64,000 bases of DNA. It comes from Nitrospinae bacterium bin107. GTDB taxonomy: Bacteria; UBA8248. The stretch is from assembly GCA_002238965.1 (NCBI GenBank), contig MPNJ01000005.1, forward strand, positions 124,001 to 188,000, given 5' to 3'. The number at the start of each line of letters is the position of its first letter. The stretch's first letter is position 1. Both the position numbers and the translations under genes were made by a program. Below are positions 15,538 to 24,782 of this stretch, piece by piece. The notes under the pieces are model-generated. The model was not told the DNA's origin, did not search any database, and was given only the letters and a program-made list of their open reading frames with translations.

Positions 15538-17820
15538 ATGTCCGCACCTCTGAACCGCTACATCGCGTTCATGTTGCGCCGCCGATGGCTGGTCCTCGCG
15601 GTGAGCGTGGCGGTCATGCTGATTCTGGCGGTCGGCCTCCGCACCATCGTCATCTCCAACGACTGGCGCGACATGCTGGACGAGGGCAATCCCCAACTCG
15701 TCGCGTTCGACGCCATGGAGGCCACCTATTCGGCGACCAATGCGGCGGTGATCGCCGTCGCGCCCAAAGCGGGGTCGGTGTTCACCCGCGAGGCGCTCGC
15801 CGCGGTCGAGGAACTGACCGAAGCCGCCTGGCGCGTACCCAGGGCCACACGGGTCGACTCCATCACGAACTATAACCACACCGAGGCGGAAGAGGACGAC
15901 CTGATCGTCGAGCGCCTCGTGGACGGCGCTGGATCGCTCAGCGACGACGATCTCGCGCGGATCGAGAAGATCGCGCTGAGCGAGAGCAGCATCGTGGGCC
16001 GTCTCGTCTCGAAAGACGGGCGCGTCGCCGGGCTGGTCATCATCTTCGCCCTGCCCGAGCGTTCCGACGCCGCGGAGATCCGGATTTACAACCATATCCG
16101 CGGCCTGCTGGAGAAGGCCCGGAAGGCCCACCCGGACATCGAGTATCACGTGACCGGCAACGTCTTCGTGAACCAGGTGCTGACGGAAGCGGCCCAGGAC
16201 GATATGGGGATCCTCGCGCCCGCGGCGTTCCTCGTCATCGTGGCCGTCGCCGCCATCCTGCTGCGCTCCCTGTTCGGCACGCTATCCCTCGTCGCCGTGG
16301 TCATCTTCACCGTCATCTCGACCATGGGCGTCATCGGCTGGATCGGCCTGGTGCTCAACGCGGCCAACTCCAGCGTTCCCCTCATCATCATGACGCTCGC
16401 CATCGCGCACTCGGTCCACGTCGTCGATTCGATCGTTTCAGGCATGCGGGGAGGGCTGGACAGGGACGCCGCGATCGCCGGATCGCTGCGCGAGAACGCC
16501 TGGCCCGTGTTCCTGACGACGGCCACGACGATGATCGGGTTCTTCAGCATGAACGCCTCGGACTCCCCGCCGTTTCGGATCCTCGGCAACCTGGTGGCGT
16601 TCGGCATGCTGTGCGCCTACGCCTATTCCATGACGCTTCTGCCGGCGCTGCTGTCGGTCCTGCCGCTCCGCGCGCGTCCCGCTGGCGCCGGGGGTTCCAG
16701 CCTCTTCGATCGGCTCGGCGCCTTCGTCGTCGCAAGACGCACGCACCTGCTCTGGGCCGTGGCCGCCGTCGCGCTCATCCTGGTGGCCGGCGTGCCCAAA
16801 GTCGAGCTGACGGACAACTGGACGCAGCATCTGGATAAGCGTTACGAGTTCCGGCGCGACACGGACTTCGTCATCGAGAACCTGACCGGCGTGGAAACCC
16901 TGGAGTACTCCCTGGACTCCGGTCGCGAGGGCGGCATCACCGATCCCGGGTATCTTCGCAAGGTCGAAGCCTTCGCCGAATGGTACCGCGCCCAGCCGGA
17001 AGTGGCGCACGTCCAGACCTTTACGGACATCATGAAGCGCCTCAACAAGAACATGAACGGCGACAAGCCGGCCTTCTACCGGCTGCCCGACAACGCACAG
17101 CTTGCCGCGCAGTACCTGCTGCTCTACGAGCTTTCGGTTCCCTTCGGCATGGACCTCAACAACCGCATCAACATCGCCAAGTCCGCGACGCGCATGACCG
17201 TCACGCTCACAAGGCTCAAGTCCGAGGAGTTGCGCGCGCTCGAAGCGCGCGGGCAGAAATGGCTCGGCGCCAACGCGCCCGGCCTCGCGAAAGAGGCGTC
17301 GGGCTACAGCCTCATCTTCGCCCACCTGGCCATTCAGAACACCTTGAGCATGCTGTGGGGCACGCTCACCGGCATGATCCTCATTTCGCTGATCCTGATC
17401 GGGATTTTCAAGAGCCTGCGCCTGGGTCTCGTCAGCCTCATGCCCAACCTCATCCCCGCGGCCATGGCCTTCGGCGTCTGGGGTTATCTGTACAGCGAGG
17501 TGGGGCCCGCCGGTTCTCTCGTGACCGCCATCGCCTTCGGGATCGTCGTCGACGACACGATTCACTTCATGAGCAAGTATCTGAAGTCGCGCCGCGAGGG
17601 CCTTTCCTCACCCGAGGCGGTGCGCGCCACCTTCCGTACGGTCGGCTTTGCGCTGTTCTCTACGACCATGATCCTGGTGCTGGGCTTCCTGGTGTTCGCC
17701 ACGTCGGGATTCGCGATCACCTGGATGCTCGGCTTGCTGGTTGCACTCACGCTCGCCTTCGCGCTGATCCTGGATCTCCTGCTCCTCCCGTCTTTGCTGA
17801 TGGTCCTTGACAGGAAGTAA
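15538..17820 (+). CDS. MMPL/RND-family lipid exporter
   Basis: A 760-residue transporter from the ATG at 15538. The frame stays open back to 15415, but that extension is polar and unlike the family. It shows two halves, each with one N-terminal helix (YIAFMLRRRWLVLAVSVAVMLILAVGL; later HLLWAVAAVALILVAGV), a large periplasmic loop and a block of five helices. This is the HpnN/MMPL layout, which is related to sterol-sensing-domain proteins. The proton-relay region includes GIVVDDTIHFMSKY in the second half. HpnN exports hopanoids and the bacterial protein BstA handles sterols. The next gene, nine bases on, is an Erg6-like methyltransferase, so sterol or triterpenoid export is the likely job. 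Confidence 0.85.
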   Translation: MSAPLNRYIAFMLRRRWLVLAVSVAVMLILAVGLRTIVISNDWRDMLDEGNPQLVAFDAMEATYSATNAAVIAVAPKAGSVFTREALAAVEELTEAAWRVPRATRVDSITNYNHTEAEEDDLIVERLVDGAGSLSDDDLARIEKIALSESSIVGRLVSKDGRVAGLVIIFALPERSDAAEIRIYNHIRGLLEKARKAHPDIEYHVTGNVFVNQVLTEAAQDDMGILAPAAFLVIVAVAAILLRSLFGTLSLVAVVIFTVISTMGVIGWIGLVLNAANSSVPLIIMTLAIAHSVHVVDSIVSGMRGGLDRDAAIAGSLRENAWPVFLTTATTMIGFFSMNASDSPPFRILGNLVAFGMLCAYAYSMTLLPALLSVLPLRARPAGAGGSSLFDRLGAFVVARRTHLLWAVAAVALILVAGVPKVELTDNWTQHLDKRYEFRRDTDFVIENLTGVETLEYSLDSGREGGITDPGYLRKVEAFAEWYRAQPEVAHVQTFTDIMKRLNKNMNGDKPAFYRLPDNAQLAAQYLLLYELSVPFGMDLNNRINIAKSATRMTVTLTRLKSEELRALEARGQKWLGANAPGLAKEASGYSLIFAHLAIQNTLSMLWGTLTGMILISLILIGIFKSLRLGLVSLMPNLIPAAMAFGVWGYLYSEVGPAGSLVTAIAFGIVVDDTIHFMSKYLKSRREGLSSPEAVRATFRTVGFALFSTTMILVLGFLVFATSGFAITWMLGLLVALTLAFALILDLLLLPSLLMVLDRK

Positions 17821-17828
17821 TCGCGAAA

Positions 17829-18851
17829 GTGACCAGGCTCACCGACATCCTGAAAGGCGCGAAATCCGTTGACAGCGTCGAAGCCAGCGCCCAGGAGTAC
17901 GTCAAGCGCTACGGAGACGCCGAGCGCGGCGGCCTGGACGAGCGCAAGACGGACTACCTGGATTTCGAGAAGAGCTATTACAACCTGGTCACCGATTTCT
18001 TCGAATACGGGTGGGGCCGGTCCTTCCACTTCGCCCCGCGTTACGAAGGAGAGAGCTTCGCCGCCTCTCTCGCGCGGCATGAGCACTACATGGCGCACAG
18101 GCTGAATCTCCAGCCGGGAATGGTGGTGCTCGACCTGGGTTGCGGCATCGGCGGTCCGTTGCGCGAGATCGTCCGGTTTTCCGGCGCGAAAATCGTCGGC
18201 GTCAACATCAACGAATACCAGTTGAAGCGCGCCGCAGAGCTGACCGAGGCGTCCGGGCTGAGCCATCTGGCCGAGTATCGAAACTGCGATTTCATGCTGT
18301 TGGATGCGCCTGACGAGAGCTTCGACGCCGTATATTCCATCGAAGCGTCATGTTGCGCGCCCGACAAGGCCGGCGTCTATTCCGAGGCGTTTCGCGTACT
18401 CAAGCCCGGCGCCCTTTTGGGGGTCTACGAATACTGCATGACCGACCTTTTCGATCCGGAAAATCCCGAGCAGTTGAAGCTCAAGTCCGACATGGAGTAC
18501 AGCGGCGCCCTGCCGAATATCGCTCGACCGCACGAAGTCGACGACGCCATGCGCGCTGTCGGGTTCGAGTTGCTCGAAGCGCGCGACCTCGCCGCCGATG
18601 CGCCGCCCGGCATCCCCTGGTACGAGCCTTTGGTCGGCTCCGGCCTGTCCTTGGCAAGTTTCCGCTCCTCGGCCCTGGGACGCCGGCTGACACACGGTTC
18701 GCTATGGCTATTGGAGAGGTTGAGAATCGTGCCGCGCGGCAGCTTTCGTGTCTCGGCGATGCTGAACCTCGCCGGTACCGCCTTTGCCGAAGCCGGCCGT
18801 CTCGGCATTTTCTCCCCGATGTATTTCATACTCGCCCGCAAGCCGGATTAG
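17829..18851 (+). CDS. Sterol C-methyltransferase-like SAM methyltransferase (second copy)
   Basis: A 340-residue Erg6/SMT-type enzyme starting at GTG 17829, eight bases after the stop of the RND gene, with AGGAAG as ribosome-binding site. It carries the sterol-binding YYNLVTDFFEYGWGRSFHF (50-68), SAM motif I LDLGCGIGGP (101-110), GVNINEYQLKRA, YSIEASCCAPD (169-179) and PWYEPL before the C-terminal sterol MT domain. These are very close to eukaryotic and bacterial SMT motifs. It shares the whole architecture with the first copy but is clearly diverged, as expected for successive methylations or different acceptors. The tight link to an exporter suggests that its product is moved to the outer envelope. 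Confidence 0.87.
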   Translation: MTRLTDILKGAKSVDSVEASAQEYVKRYGDAERGGLDERKTDYLDFEKSYYNLVTDFFEYGWGRSFHFAPRYEGESFAASLARHEHYMAHRLNLQPGMVVLDLGCGIGGPLREIVRFSGAKIVGVNINEYQLKRAAELTEASGLSHLAEYRNCDFMLLDAPDESFDAVYSIEASCCAPDKAGVYSEAFRVLKPGALLGVYEYCMTDLFDPENPEQLKLKSDMEYSGALPNIARPHEVDDAMRAVGFELLEARDLAADAPPGIPWYEPLVGSGLSLASFRSSALGRRLTHGSLWLLERLRIVPRGSFRVSAMLNLAGTAFAEAGRLGIFSPMYFILARKPD

Positions 18852-18946
18852 GGTCAGACGACTTCTTTACAGCCTGGTCGTTGCTTGCGATTTATTTATA
18901 ATTCCCACATGAACCGAAATGGTTAGGGAATCAGCCAATCCGTAGG

Positions 18947-19696
18947 ATGTGCTTCATGAATAAGTCCATGTTCCTCACCTTCCTTGCAATTGTGTCCATA
19001 TTCATTCCGGCGGGGTCTGTCGGCGCGCAGTCGCTCGAGGCGGCGCGTGCCGCATATGCCGAAGGCCGCTTCTTGGAGGCCGCCTCTCTCGCCCGGGTGC
19101 CCGGTACCTCCGAAGGCCATGTGTTGGCCGCCGATTCACTGGCGATTCACGGCTACTACATGGCGCCGGAAAGTGAAAAGGAGGGCTTGTTCAGGCGGGC
19201 GGAGGAGTCCGCGCGAAAGGCGATAAGGCTAGACGCGGCCAACCCCGGCGCCCATCTCCAGCTGGCCCACGCCATGGGCCGCCAGGCGCAGGTGGTGGGG
19301 ACGCTTCAAGCGCTCAAAGAGGGCTACGCAACCAGAGTGCGCGATGCGATTGAGGAGGCGCTCCGGCTGGACCCGAAAATGGCGGCCGCCCACGTGAGCC
19401 TGGGCGCCTGGCATGCGGGCGCCGTCGGCGCGGGGGGATTCTTCGCCGGTCTGCTCTACGGGGCGGACGAGGAAAAAGCGCTCGCCCATTTCGAGCGGGC
19501 GCTCGTATTGGCGCCTCGGGACAAGGTGGCGCTTTTCGAGTACGCGCTCGGCCTCCTGAGCCTGGACGCCGAAGGGAACCGCGCGAAGGCGCGCGGCTTG
19601 CTCGAGCGTGCGATAGGATTGCCGCCCAAAGACGCCTTTGAGCGGCTTGTTAACCAAAAAGCGGTCGAGCGGCTGGCGGCACTGGTGGGCGGATAG
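18947..19696 (+). CDS. Exported TPR protein
   Basis: A 249-residue protein with a signal peptide (about residues 1-27, cleavage after GAQS) and tetratricopeptide-like repeats: AARAAYAEGRFLEAASLA, AEESARKAIRLDAANPGAHLQLAHA, AIEEALRLDPKMAAAHVSLGAWH, ALAHFERALVLAPRDKVALFEYALGLL. It should sit in the periplasm and bind a protein partner. The start may be the ATG at 18947 or at 18956 four residues on. It follows the methyltransferase by 95 bases and could be co-transcribed. No specific role is visible. Confidence 0.78.
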   Translation: MCFMNKSMFLTFLAIVSIFIPAGSVGAQSLEAARAAYAEGRFLEAASLARVPGTSEGHVLAADSLAIHGYYMAPESEKEGLFRRAEESARKAIRLDAANPGAHLQLAHAMGRQAQVVGTLQALKEGYATRVRDAIEEALRLDPKMAAAHVSLGAWHAGAVGAGGFFAGLLYGADEEKALAHFERALVLAPRDKVALFEYALGLLSLDAEGNRAKARGLLERAIGLPPKDAFERLVNQKAVERLAALVGG

Positions 19697-19754
19697 GGGG
19701 TTGTTGAAAAGAACCTGATATGGGGAGGGAATCCCGATCATCGAATTGTTCACC

Positions 19755-19843
19755 GTAGGGACAGGCCCCCGTGCCTGTCCTGACGAAGGACAACAACGGG
19801 GATAGACATCTTCGATACGGGCGGCCACGGGGGGCCGCCCCTA
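19755..19843. repeat. Composite hairpin repeat bounded by GTAGGG and CCCTAC
   Basis: The element begins GTAGGGACAGGC, folds through GTGCCTGTCCTG, then a second hairpin GGGCGGCC...GGCCGCCC (19819-19840), and ends CCCCTAC. It belongs to the dispersed family seen at 22180, 27644, 33064 and 36271. It is non-coding, in the 415-base gap before the P450 fusion gene. The rest of the gap shows nothing else. Confidence 0.75.
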
Positions 19844-20111
19844 CGTCACAAAACATGGGTGTTATATATTCCCTCCCCGGTCGGCTACATACGCCGAATC
19901 ACGAAATCGGAATTTTTCCAACAACCCCACCGGCGCGACTCCATGCGGTTGTTGGATGGATACAGAACAAAATACTTGAAATCAATCGTTTTGCTAGGCC
20001 ATAATGGCCCACTTGGCTTCCTGTCGTGGCGGCCTGAGCGATACAATCCTGGCCGCTGGAAGCCGTGTAGAGTAAAATGCTCCTACGCCAATTGTCGAGG
20101 TGTGTAGTCCG

Positions 20112-22145
20112 ATGAGGCTGACGGAAGAAATCATACTCCTGTTGCTGAACGAAGAGAGCGGCTATCTCGAACAGGTGGCGGGCTGGAATCTCTCGTGCGT
20201 TCTCGCCGGGGCCGTGCTGGCGGACCTGGACCTCGAGTCCCGTATCGACACCGCTCACGAGACCCTTGCGCTGGACGACGCATCACTTGTGGGTGACGAT
20301 CTCCTCGACCCCGTACTGGCGGCCATCGCCGACGAATCAGAGCCGCGCAGCGTCAGTTACTGGGTCGAGAAAATCGCCGGCGCGTCGGACGAGATACTGG
20401 ATCATGCTCTCCGGCGGTTGTCGAAACATGGAATCCTGGACTATACGAACGGCGGCTTCTGGTCTCTCTCGCGTAACGCGGCAGATGCGGGCTACAGTAT
20501 GTTCGGCGGCGAATCCCGGGCGATAGTGCGCCGGCGAATCGTCGAGACGATCCTGGGAGACGGCATACCCTATCCCCGTGACGCCATTCTCATCGGCCTT
20601 GCCAATTCCTGCGACGCGTTCCGGTTTCTATTGCAGCCGGCAGACTATGAGGCTTCGCGCGAGCGTATCGAGCTGCTGGGCATGCTGGACCGCATCAGCC
20701 GCTCCGTCGCCGCCGCCGTCGCGGAGACGTCGGTCAGTCGCTCCATCGCGATAGCGACAAAACCCATCCCCAACGTAAGCCTGTGGAAAATGCTCCGCAA
20801 GGATTCGCTCTGGCAGGGGAATACGTCCAAACTGCTGGCCGATCTTTACCGCGACTATGGTCCCGTCTTCGCGATCAAGTCTCCCTTCTCCAGGAAGAAA
20901 GTTTTCGTCATCGCCGGGAACGATGCCAACATCTGGGTCAACCGGAACGGTCGGATGCACCTGCGCTCGAAGGAAACCATGGAGGGTATGGAGGCCGTGC
21001 TCGGCGCATCGAGAAGCCTGCCGGGCATGGACGGTGCCGAACATTTCCGCATGCGCAAGGCGTTCCAGATGGCCTCCTCCCGGAGCCGCCTGAACGAACG
21101 TCTCGGAGATATGTTCCAGGAGATACGGCTGGCCCTGGATTCGTGGAACGTGGACGACGTGCTCGTCGCCAAGGACGCAACCCGCACACTGATGTCCGGC
21201 CAGGTATCCCGGCTCCTGTTCAGCATGGATTTTTCAGAATACGTGGACGACATCCACAAATACAAGAACCGCATGTTGATCACCTACGCGCAGAAGATAT
21301 TGCCGAAGTCCTTCATGCGAACGCCGCGGATGAAGGCCATCCGGCGGCGCATCGACCGCGTCTATTCCATGATCCGCAACTCGCACACCCCGGCGCAGCG
21401 CGAAAACCAGCCCCGCGACCTGATCGACGACCTGATCAGCCTGCACGACAGCGACCCCCAGTACTTTCCGGATACCGATACCAGGTTCATGATGATCATA
21501 CCGTTCGTTGCGGCCATGTATATGGGCACCGCCGTCGGTTTCGGGCTCTATTTGATGGTCTCCCATCCGGATGTCTTTCAGCGCGTGCGCAGGGAAGCCG
21601 AGGCGCTGTTCGCGAACGGAGACCCGGGACCTGATGACTTGAACGAGGAGGCCATCGACACCGCCCACCGGCTGATTCTCGAAACCCTCCGGATCTATCC
21701 CAGCGTGCCGTTGCAGCTGAGAACCGTCATGAACAGTTGCATCGTGGAGGGCTATGAACTACCCCTCGATTCCCGTGTCGTGCTGGCGTCCACCGCCGTT
21801 CACTACATGGAGGAGAACTATCCGGATCCGGAGAAATTCGACATCGACCGGTATCTTCCAGGGCGCGAGGAGCACAAGAAACACGGGGCTTACGGGGCGT
21901 TCGGTTTCGGCACGCACACCTGCCTCGGCCCGAGGGTGGCGGAATATCAGATGACGATCAATCTTTTGATGATCGCCTACTACTTCGAGCTTGAAGTGCT
22001 GCCATCGAGCTACCCGGTCAAGATAAACCCGTTCCCGACCTGCACCCCTCGCAAGAGCCTCAAGCTCCGAATCAAGTCGAAGCGCCCGATCTTCTCATCT
22101 GATCGGGCGGCGAGCGACCACCGGGCGGTCGCCCTCACTTCCTGA
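20112..22145 (+). CDS. GPP34 (GOLPH3-like)-cytochrome P450 fusion protein
   Basis: A 677-residue protein from the ATG at 20112 (GAGGTG upstream; an in-frame GTG at 20100 is less likely). Residues 1 to about 200 match the GPP34 domain: MRLTEEIILLLLNEESGYL, SCVLAGAVLADLDLESRI, DDLLDPVLAAIA and a two-helix LDHALRRLSKHGILD. GPP34 proteins bind phosphoinositides or act at membranes. Residues 225-660 are a P450: EThr-type ExxR as ETLR in LILETLRIYPSVPLQLR, a PEKFDIDRYLPGR meander, and the haem loop FGFGTHTCLG with C604 as thiolate ligand. The I helix MGTAVGFG lacks the usual acid-threonine pair. Domain order and an uninterrupted frame argue for a real fusion. Neighbours suggest a sterol or other membrane lipid substrate. 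Confidence 0.85.
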   Translation: MRLTEEIILLLLNEESGYLEQVAGWNLSCVLAGAVLADLDLESRIDTAHETLALDDASLVGDDLLDPVLAAIADESEPRSVSYWVEKIAGASDEILDHALRRLSKHGILDYTNGGFWSLSRNAADAGYSMFGGESRAIVRRRIVETILGDGIPYPRDAILIGLANSCDAFRFLLQPADYEASRERIELLGMLDRISRSVAAAVAETSVSRSIAIATKPIPNVSLWKMLRKDSLWQGNTSKLLADLYRDYGPVFAIKSPFSRKKVFVIAGNDANIWVNRNGRMHLRSKETMEGMEAVLGASRSLPGMDGAEHFRMRKAFQMASSRSRLNERLGDMFQEIRLALDSWNVDDVLVAKDATRTLMSGQVSRLLFSMDFSEYVDDIHKYKNRMLITYAQKILPKSFMRTPRMKAIRRRIDRVYSMIRNSHTPAQRENQPRDLIDDLISLHDSDPQYFPDTDTRFMMIIPFVAAMYMGTAVGFGLYLMVSHPDVFQRVRREAEALFANGDPGPDDLNEEAIDTAHRLILETLRIYPSVPLQLRTVMNSCIVEGYELPLDSRVVLASTAVHYMEENYPDPEKFDIDRYLPGREEHKKHGAYGAFGFGTHTCLGPRVAEYQMTINLLMIAYYFELEVLPSSYPVKINPFPTCTPRKSLKLRIKSKRPIFSSDRAASDHRAVALTS

Positions 22146-22179
22146 CCGGCAACGGCCGTATCGAGGGACGCCGCCGTAG

Positions 22180-22205
22180 CCGGACAGGCCCCCGCGCCTG
22201 TCCGG
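22180..22205. repeat. Perfect CCGGACAGGC / GCCTGTCCGG hairpin
   Basis: Two perfect ten-base arms separated by six bases lie 35 bases after the P450 fusion stop, followed by GGTCGCGACC (a second palindrome) at 22205. Same dispersed family as 19755. There is no U-run, so it is not a simple intrinsic terminator, though it may protect the 3' end. Confidence 0.75.
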
Positions 22206-22374
22206 GGTCGCGACCTGTCCTCGCTCTTTTCCTCATCGACCGAAATAAACCGATCAAAAGCGAAGAGCAAAACCACCATCCTGCATTGCGTGGTGCTTTT
22301 TGGGCCATCACTCCCCCCGGAGGACTTTTCAACAGCCCCGCCTCCGTCGGGCGTGCAGACGAAAATAATTTGAT

Positions 22375-23631
22375 CTAGAAATTATACGTTATATTCAGGG
22401 CCACGAAGCTGTCCCGCCTCGTGTCATGGATGATGTCTTCTTCGTCGACGTCCATGAGAATGATCGATTCCAGCTTCATGGACCACTGATCCGAGAGGCG
22501 CCGTCTCAATTCGAAGCTCATGGTGCGCGTGGTATGGTCCGCGTCCGCCAGAACGCCGGCGATGAGCTCCGTGCTCTGGGCGTCGTTGAGCCCGAGGCGA
22601 ACGGCGAAGAAGAGGTCGTTCTGGAACTCGGAGTTCGAACGCTCGCGCCGCTCGTCGTAATTCCATTCGGCGAGCAGGCCGAGGTCGGCGGCCGAGCCGA
22701 AAACGGAGTTGAAGGTGTATTCACCCCCGACGACGAAAGCGGCGAAATCCTCTTTCATGCCCTGGAGGTTTCGCGCGCCTTCGCGCTGAAGGGCTTCCAG
22801 CTTGAACAGCCACGACTCGATTGTGAGCTGGGCGTCCACGCTGAACTGAAGGATTGGTTCGTAATGCTGGCGCAGGCTCAGCGCGCCGCGCTCGTCAATG
22901 TGCGGGATGAAGGAAGGCTCCCGGCTGGTGCCGTCGAACACGCTGACGCCTAGGTCGAAAGGCCCGAAGCTGTGGCTGTAGCGGGCGGCGAGGTCCACGC
23001 GCCACTCCTGGGCGGCGCTTTCGTATGTGACATTCTCATCGTCTATCACGATAGAGGAGCGCAGGCGGCCATGGCGGCCCGGATAGGTGCGCACGCGGTG
23101 GTAGGTCAGGGCGAAAAACTCCAGGATGCCCCGCTCTGTCGACCAGGTGAGGTGGGCCATGGGCTGGCCCAGCTTGGTCTCCTTGTTCGGATGCTCCACG
23201 AGGTCGGTCTGGTTGATGATGTCGACCAGGTGCTGCGACTCGGTGACGCCCCAGAACACGCGGTCCACGCCGAGGCGCAGCTCCCATTCCCCGTCACCGG
23301 CTTCACCGAACATCAGAAGGTAGGCTTCGCGCAGATCGGCGTGGGTGCGGCGTGAGTCCGCGCCGTCGTAGCGGAAAAACGGCGCCATCGTGAAACTCCA
23401 GTCGCCCTCGCCCCTGAGATGGAGTTTCGGCTCGACGGCGAAACCGCTCGCGTGCGCGCGCTGTTCGGGATGGGCGTGGAGCTGGGGATACCACCGGCCG
23501 TCGAGGTCCACGCTGCCGGTGAACTCGTGCTCGATGCTTTCGGCCCCGAGGCTCACCCCGGCGAGAAAGAAAACGACCAGGGCGGGGACGGCGGCGATTG
23601 CCGCGCGGTGAAAAGCGGCGCGCAGCGGCAT
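22375..23631 (-). CDS. Outer-membrane beta-barrel protein of a lipid-transport unit
   Basis: A 418-residue protein with a signal peptide (about 1-30, ending SLGAES) and a long run of beta strands. It ends in the barrel motif LNITYNF. The middle has ELRLGVDRVFWGVTESQHLVDIINQTDLVE, a segment seen in large outer-membrane proteins that accompany MMPL exporters and LolA-like proteins. The start ATG overlaps the upstream gene's stop as TGATG, so it is translated together with the LolA-like protein. By analogy the pair may carry a lipid across the periplasm to the outer membrane, with the MMPL pump at 15538 as a candidate inner-membrane partner. Confidence 0.75.
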   Translation of the reverse strand: MPLRAAFHRAAIAAVPALVVFFLAGVSLGAESIEHEFTGSVDLDGRWYPQLHAHPEQRAHASGFAVEPKLHLRGEGDWSFTMAPFFRYDGADSRRTHADLREAYLLMFGEAGDGEWELRLGVDRVFWGVTESQHLVDIINQTDLVEHPNKETKLGQPMAHLTWSTERGILEFFALTYHRVRTYPGRHGRLRSSIVIDDENVTYESAAQEWRVDLAARYSHSFGPFDLGVSVFDGTSREPSFIPHIDERGALSLRQHYEPILQFSVDAQLTIESWLFKLEALQREGARNLQGMKEDFAAFVVGGEYTFNSVFGSAADLGLLAEWNYDERRERSNSEFQNDLFFAVRLGLNDAQSTELIAGVLADADHTTRTMSFELRRRLSDQWSMKLESIILMDVDEEDIIHDTRRDSFVALNITYNF

Positions 23632-24449
23632 CAGCGCACCCGTTTCAGCCCGGTCCGGGTGAAGTCGCGCTCTTTGAGGCTGGTGCGGAACTTGTAATCC
23701 TTCCAGCTAAGAACGGTGCTCTTGCCCGTCAGGTGGTTCACCATCGTCATTTCGCCGGCCTGCCAGTACTTGTCCAGATACTTCTTGTATTTCGCCAGTG
23801 TGAGCGTCTTTAAGTGCGCGTTCTTGCGGTCGTAGTAATGGACTTTCCAGGCGCGAAGATCGCCCTTGTCCTGCCAGACGATCTGGCGCGTGTAGCCCGA
23901 GCGCTTGTTCGTCGGGAAGCGCTCCACGACCGTGCAGGTCAGCTTGCCGCAAGGCTCGTCGCGCAGGTAGCGGTAGGTATATTTCTCGACCTCCTGGGTG
24001 CCCATGTCCTCGTAAGCGAATTCGCTGCCCATGAACGATCCCGACTGGTTGGACGAACTGATTCGCTTGACCCGCTTGAGAGCAGGCAGGTAGAGCCATT
24101 GGTCGTCGTTCTTCTTCTTGTGGGTGTGGACGAGCAGCGCGGTTCCCCTCACGTCGCGCGGACGGTCGAAGACGAACAGGCTCTTGTTGCCTCCACCGTC
24201 CGTTTCGATCACCTTCACGCGCAGCTGGCGCCGGCTCTCCTGGCCGTGCCTGTTGCGAAGCACCATGCTCTGCGCGGCCGTGAAGTTCCCGAAGCCTCTG
24301 GCTTTCTCGCGGGTATCGCGTGCGATCTTGATCCCTTTCTCCTCGGGCGTCGCGCCCTCCGCGCGCGGCATCGCGGGGGAGTGGGCCAGAACGTACGTGC
24401 AGATTGCAAGAAGCAAGAATACAGTGCGGGCGAGACGAGCGCGCATCAT
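23631..24449 (-). CDS. Outer-membrane lipoprotein-sorting (LolA-like) protein
   Basis: About 272 residues from the ATG at 24449. Three ATG codons follow GGAGGGA, the second or third having the best spacing, while the frame stays open to 24512. A signal peptide (ARTVFLLLAICTYVLA) is followed by a COG2834/LolA-like single-domain fold: NRHGQESRRQLRVKVIE, KSLFVFDRPRDVRGTALLVHTHKK, DDQWLYLPALKRVKRISSSNQSGSFMGSEFAYEDM. This last motif is strongly conserved in periplasmic partners of MMPL transporters. It probably shuttles a lipid across the periplasm. The gene precedes and overlaps the barrel gene. Confidence 0.85.
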   Translation of the reverse strand: MMRARLARTVFLLLAICTYVLAHSPAMPRAEGATPEEKGIKIARDTREKARGFGNFTAAQSMVLRNRHGQESRRQLRVKVIETDGGGNKSLFVFDRPRDVRGTALLVHTHKKKNDDQWLYLPALKRVKRISSSNQSGSFMGSEFAYEDMGTQEVEKYTYRYLRDEPCGKLTCTVVERFPTNKRSGYTRQIVWQDKGDLRAWKVHYYDRKNAHLKTLTLAKYKKYLDKYWQAGEMTMVNHLTGKSTVLSWKDYKFRTSLKERDFTRTGLKRVR

Positions 24450-24782
24450 CATTCCCTCCGGTTGAGAGCCATCAACAGAATTGGCAGAAGCAGAAATTAA
24501 AACGTGTCGCATTCTTCTGTGATTATATTACCAGTTTGCGGAATATAATTCTTCACAAAATCGAACCCGCCAGGTTTGCGATGTTTCTTGTCCGCGTCCG
24601 TTCACGAAAGTCTTTACTGGCGGACTCATCGGCCAGGCCATGACTTCTCGCCTTTGCCAGGCATTCCAGGATGATTGTAATACCTGCCGGCGCTTGATGG
24701 CCACAGCTGCGCGGTCGGCGGGCGCGCCAGGGATGCTCGCGCCGTGCTTCTCCAGGTCATCCGTGCAGGGCAAGCCCCCGCC

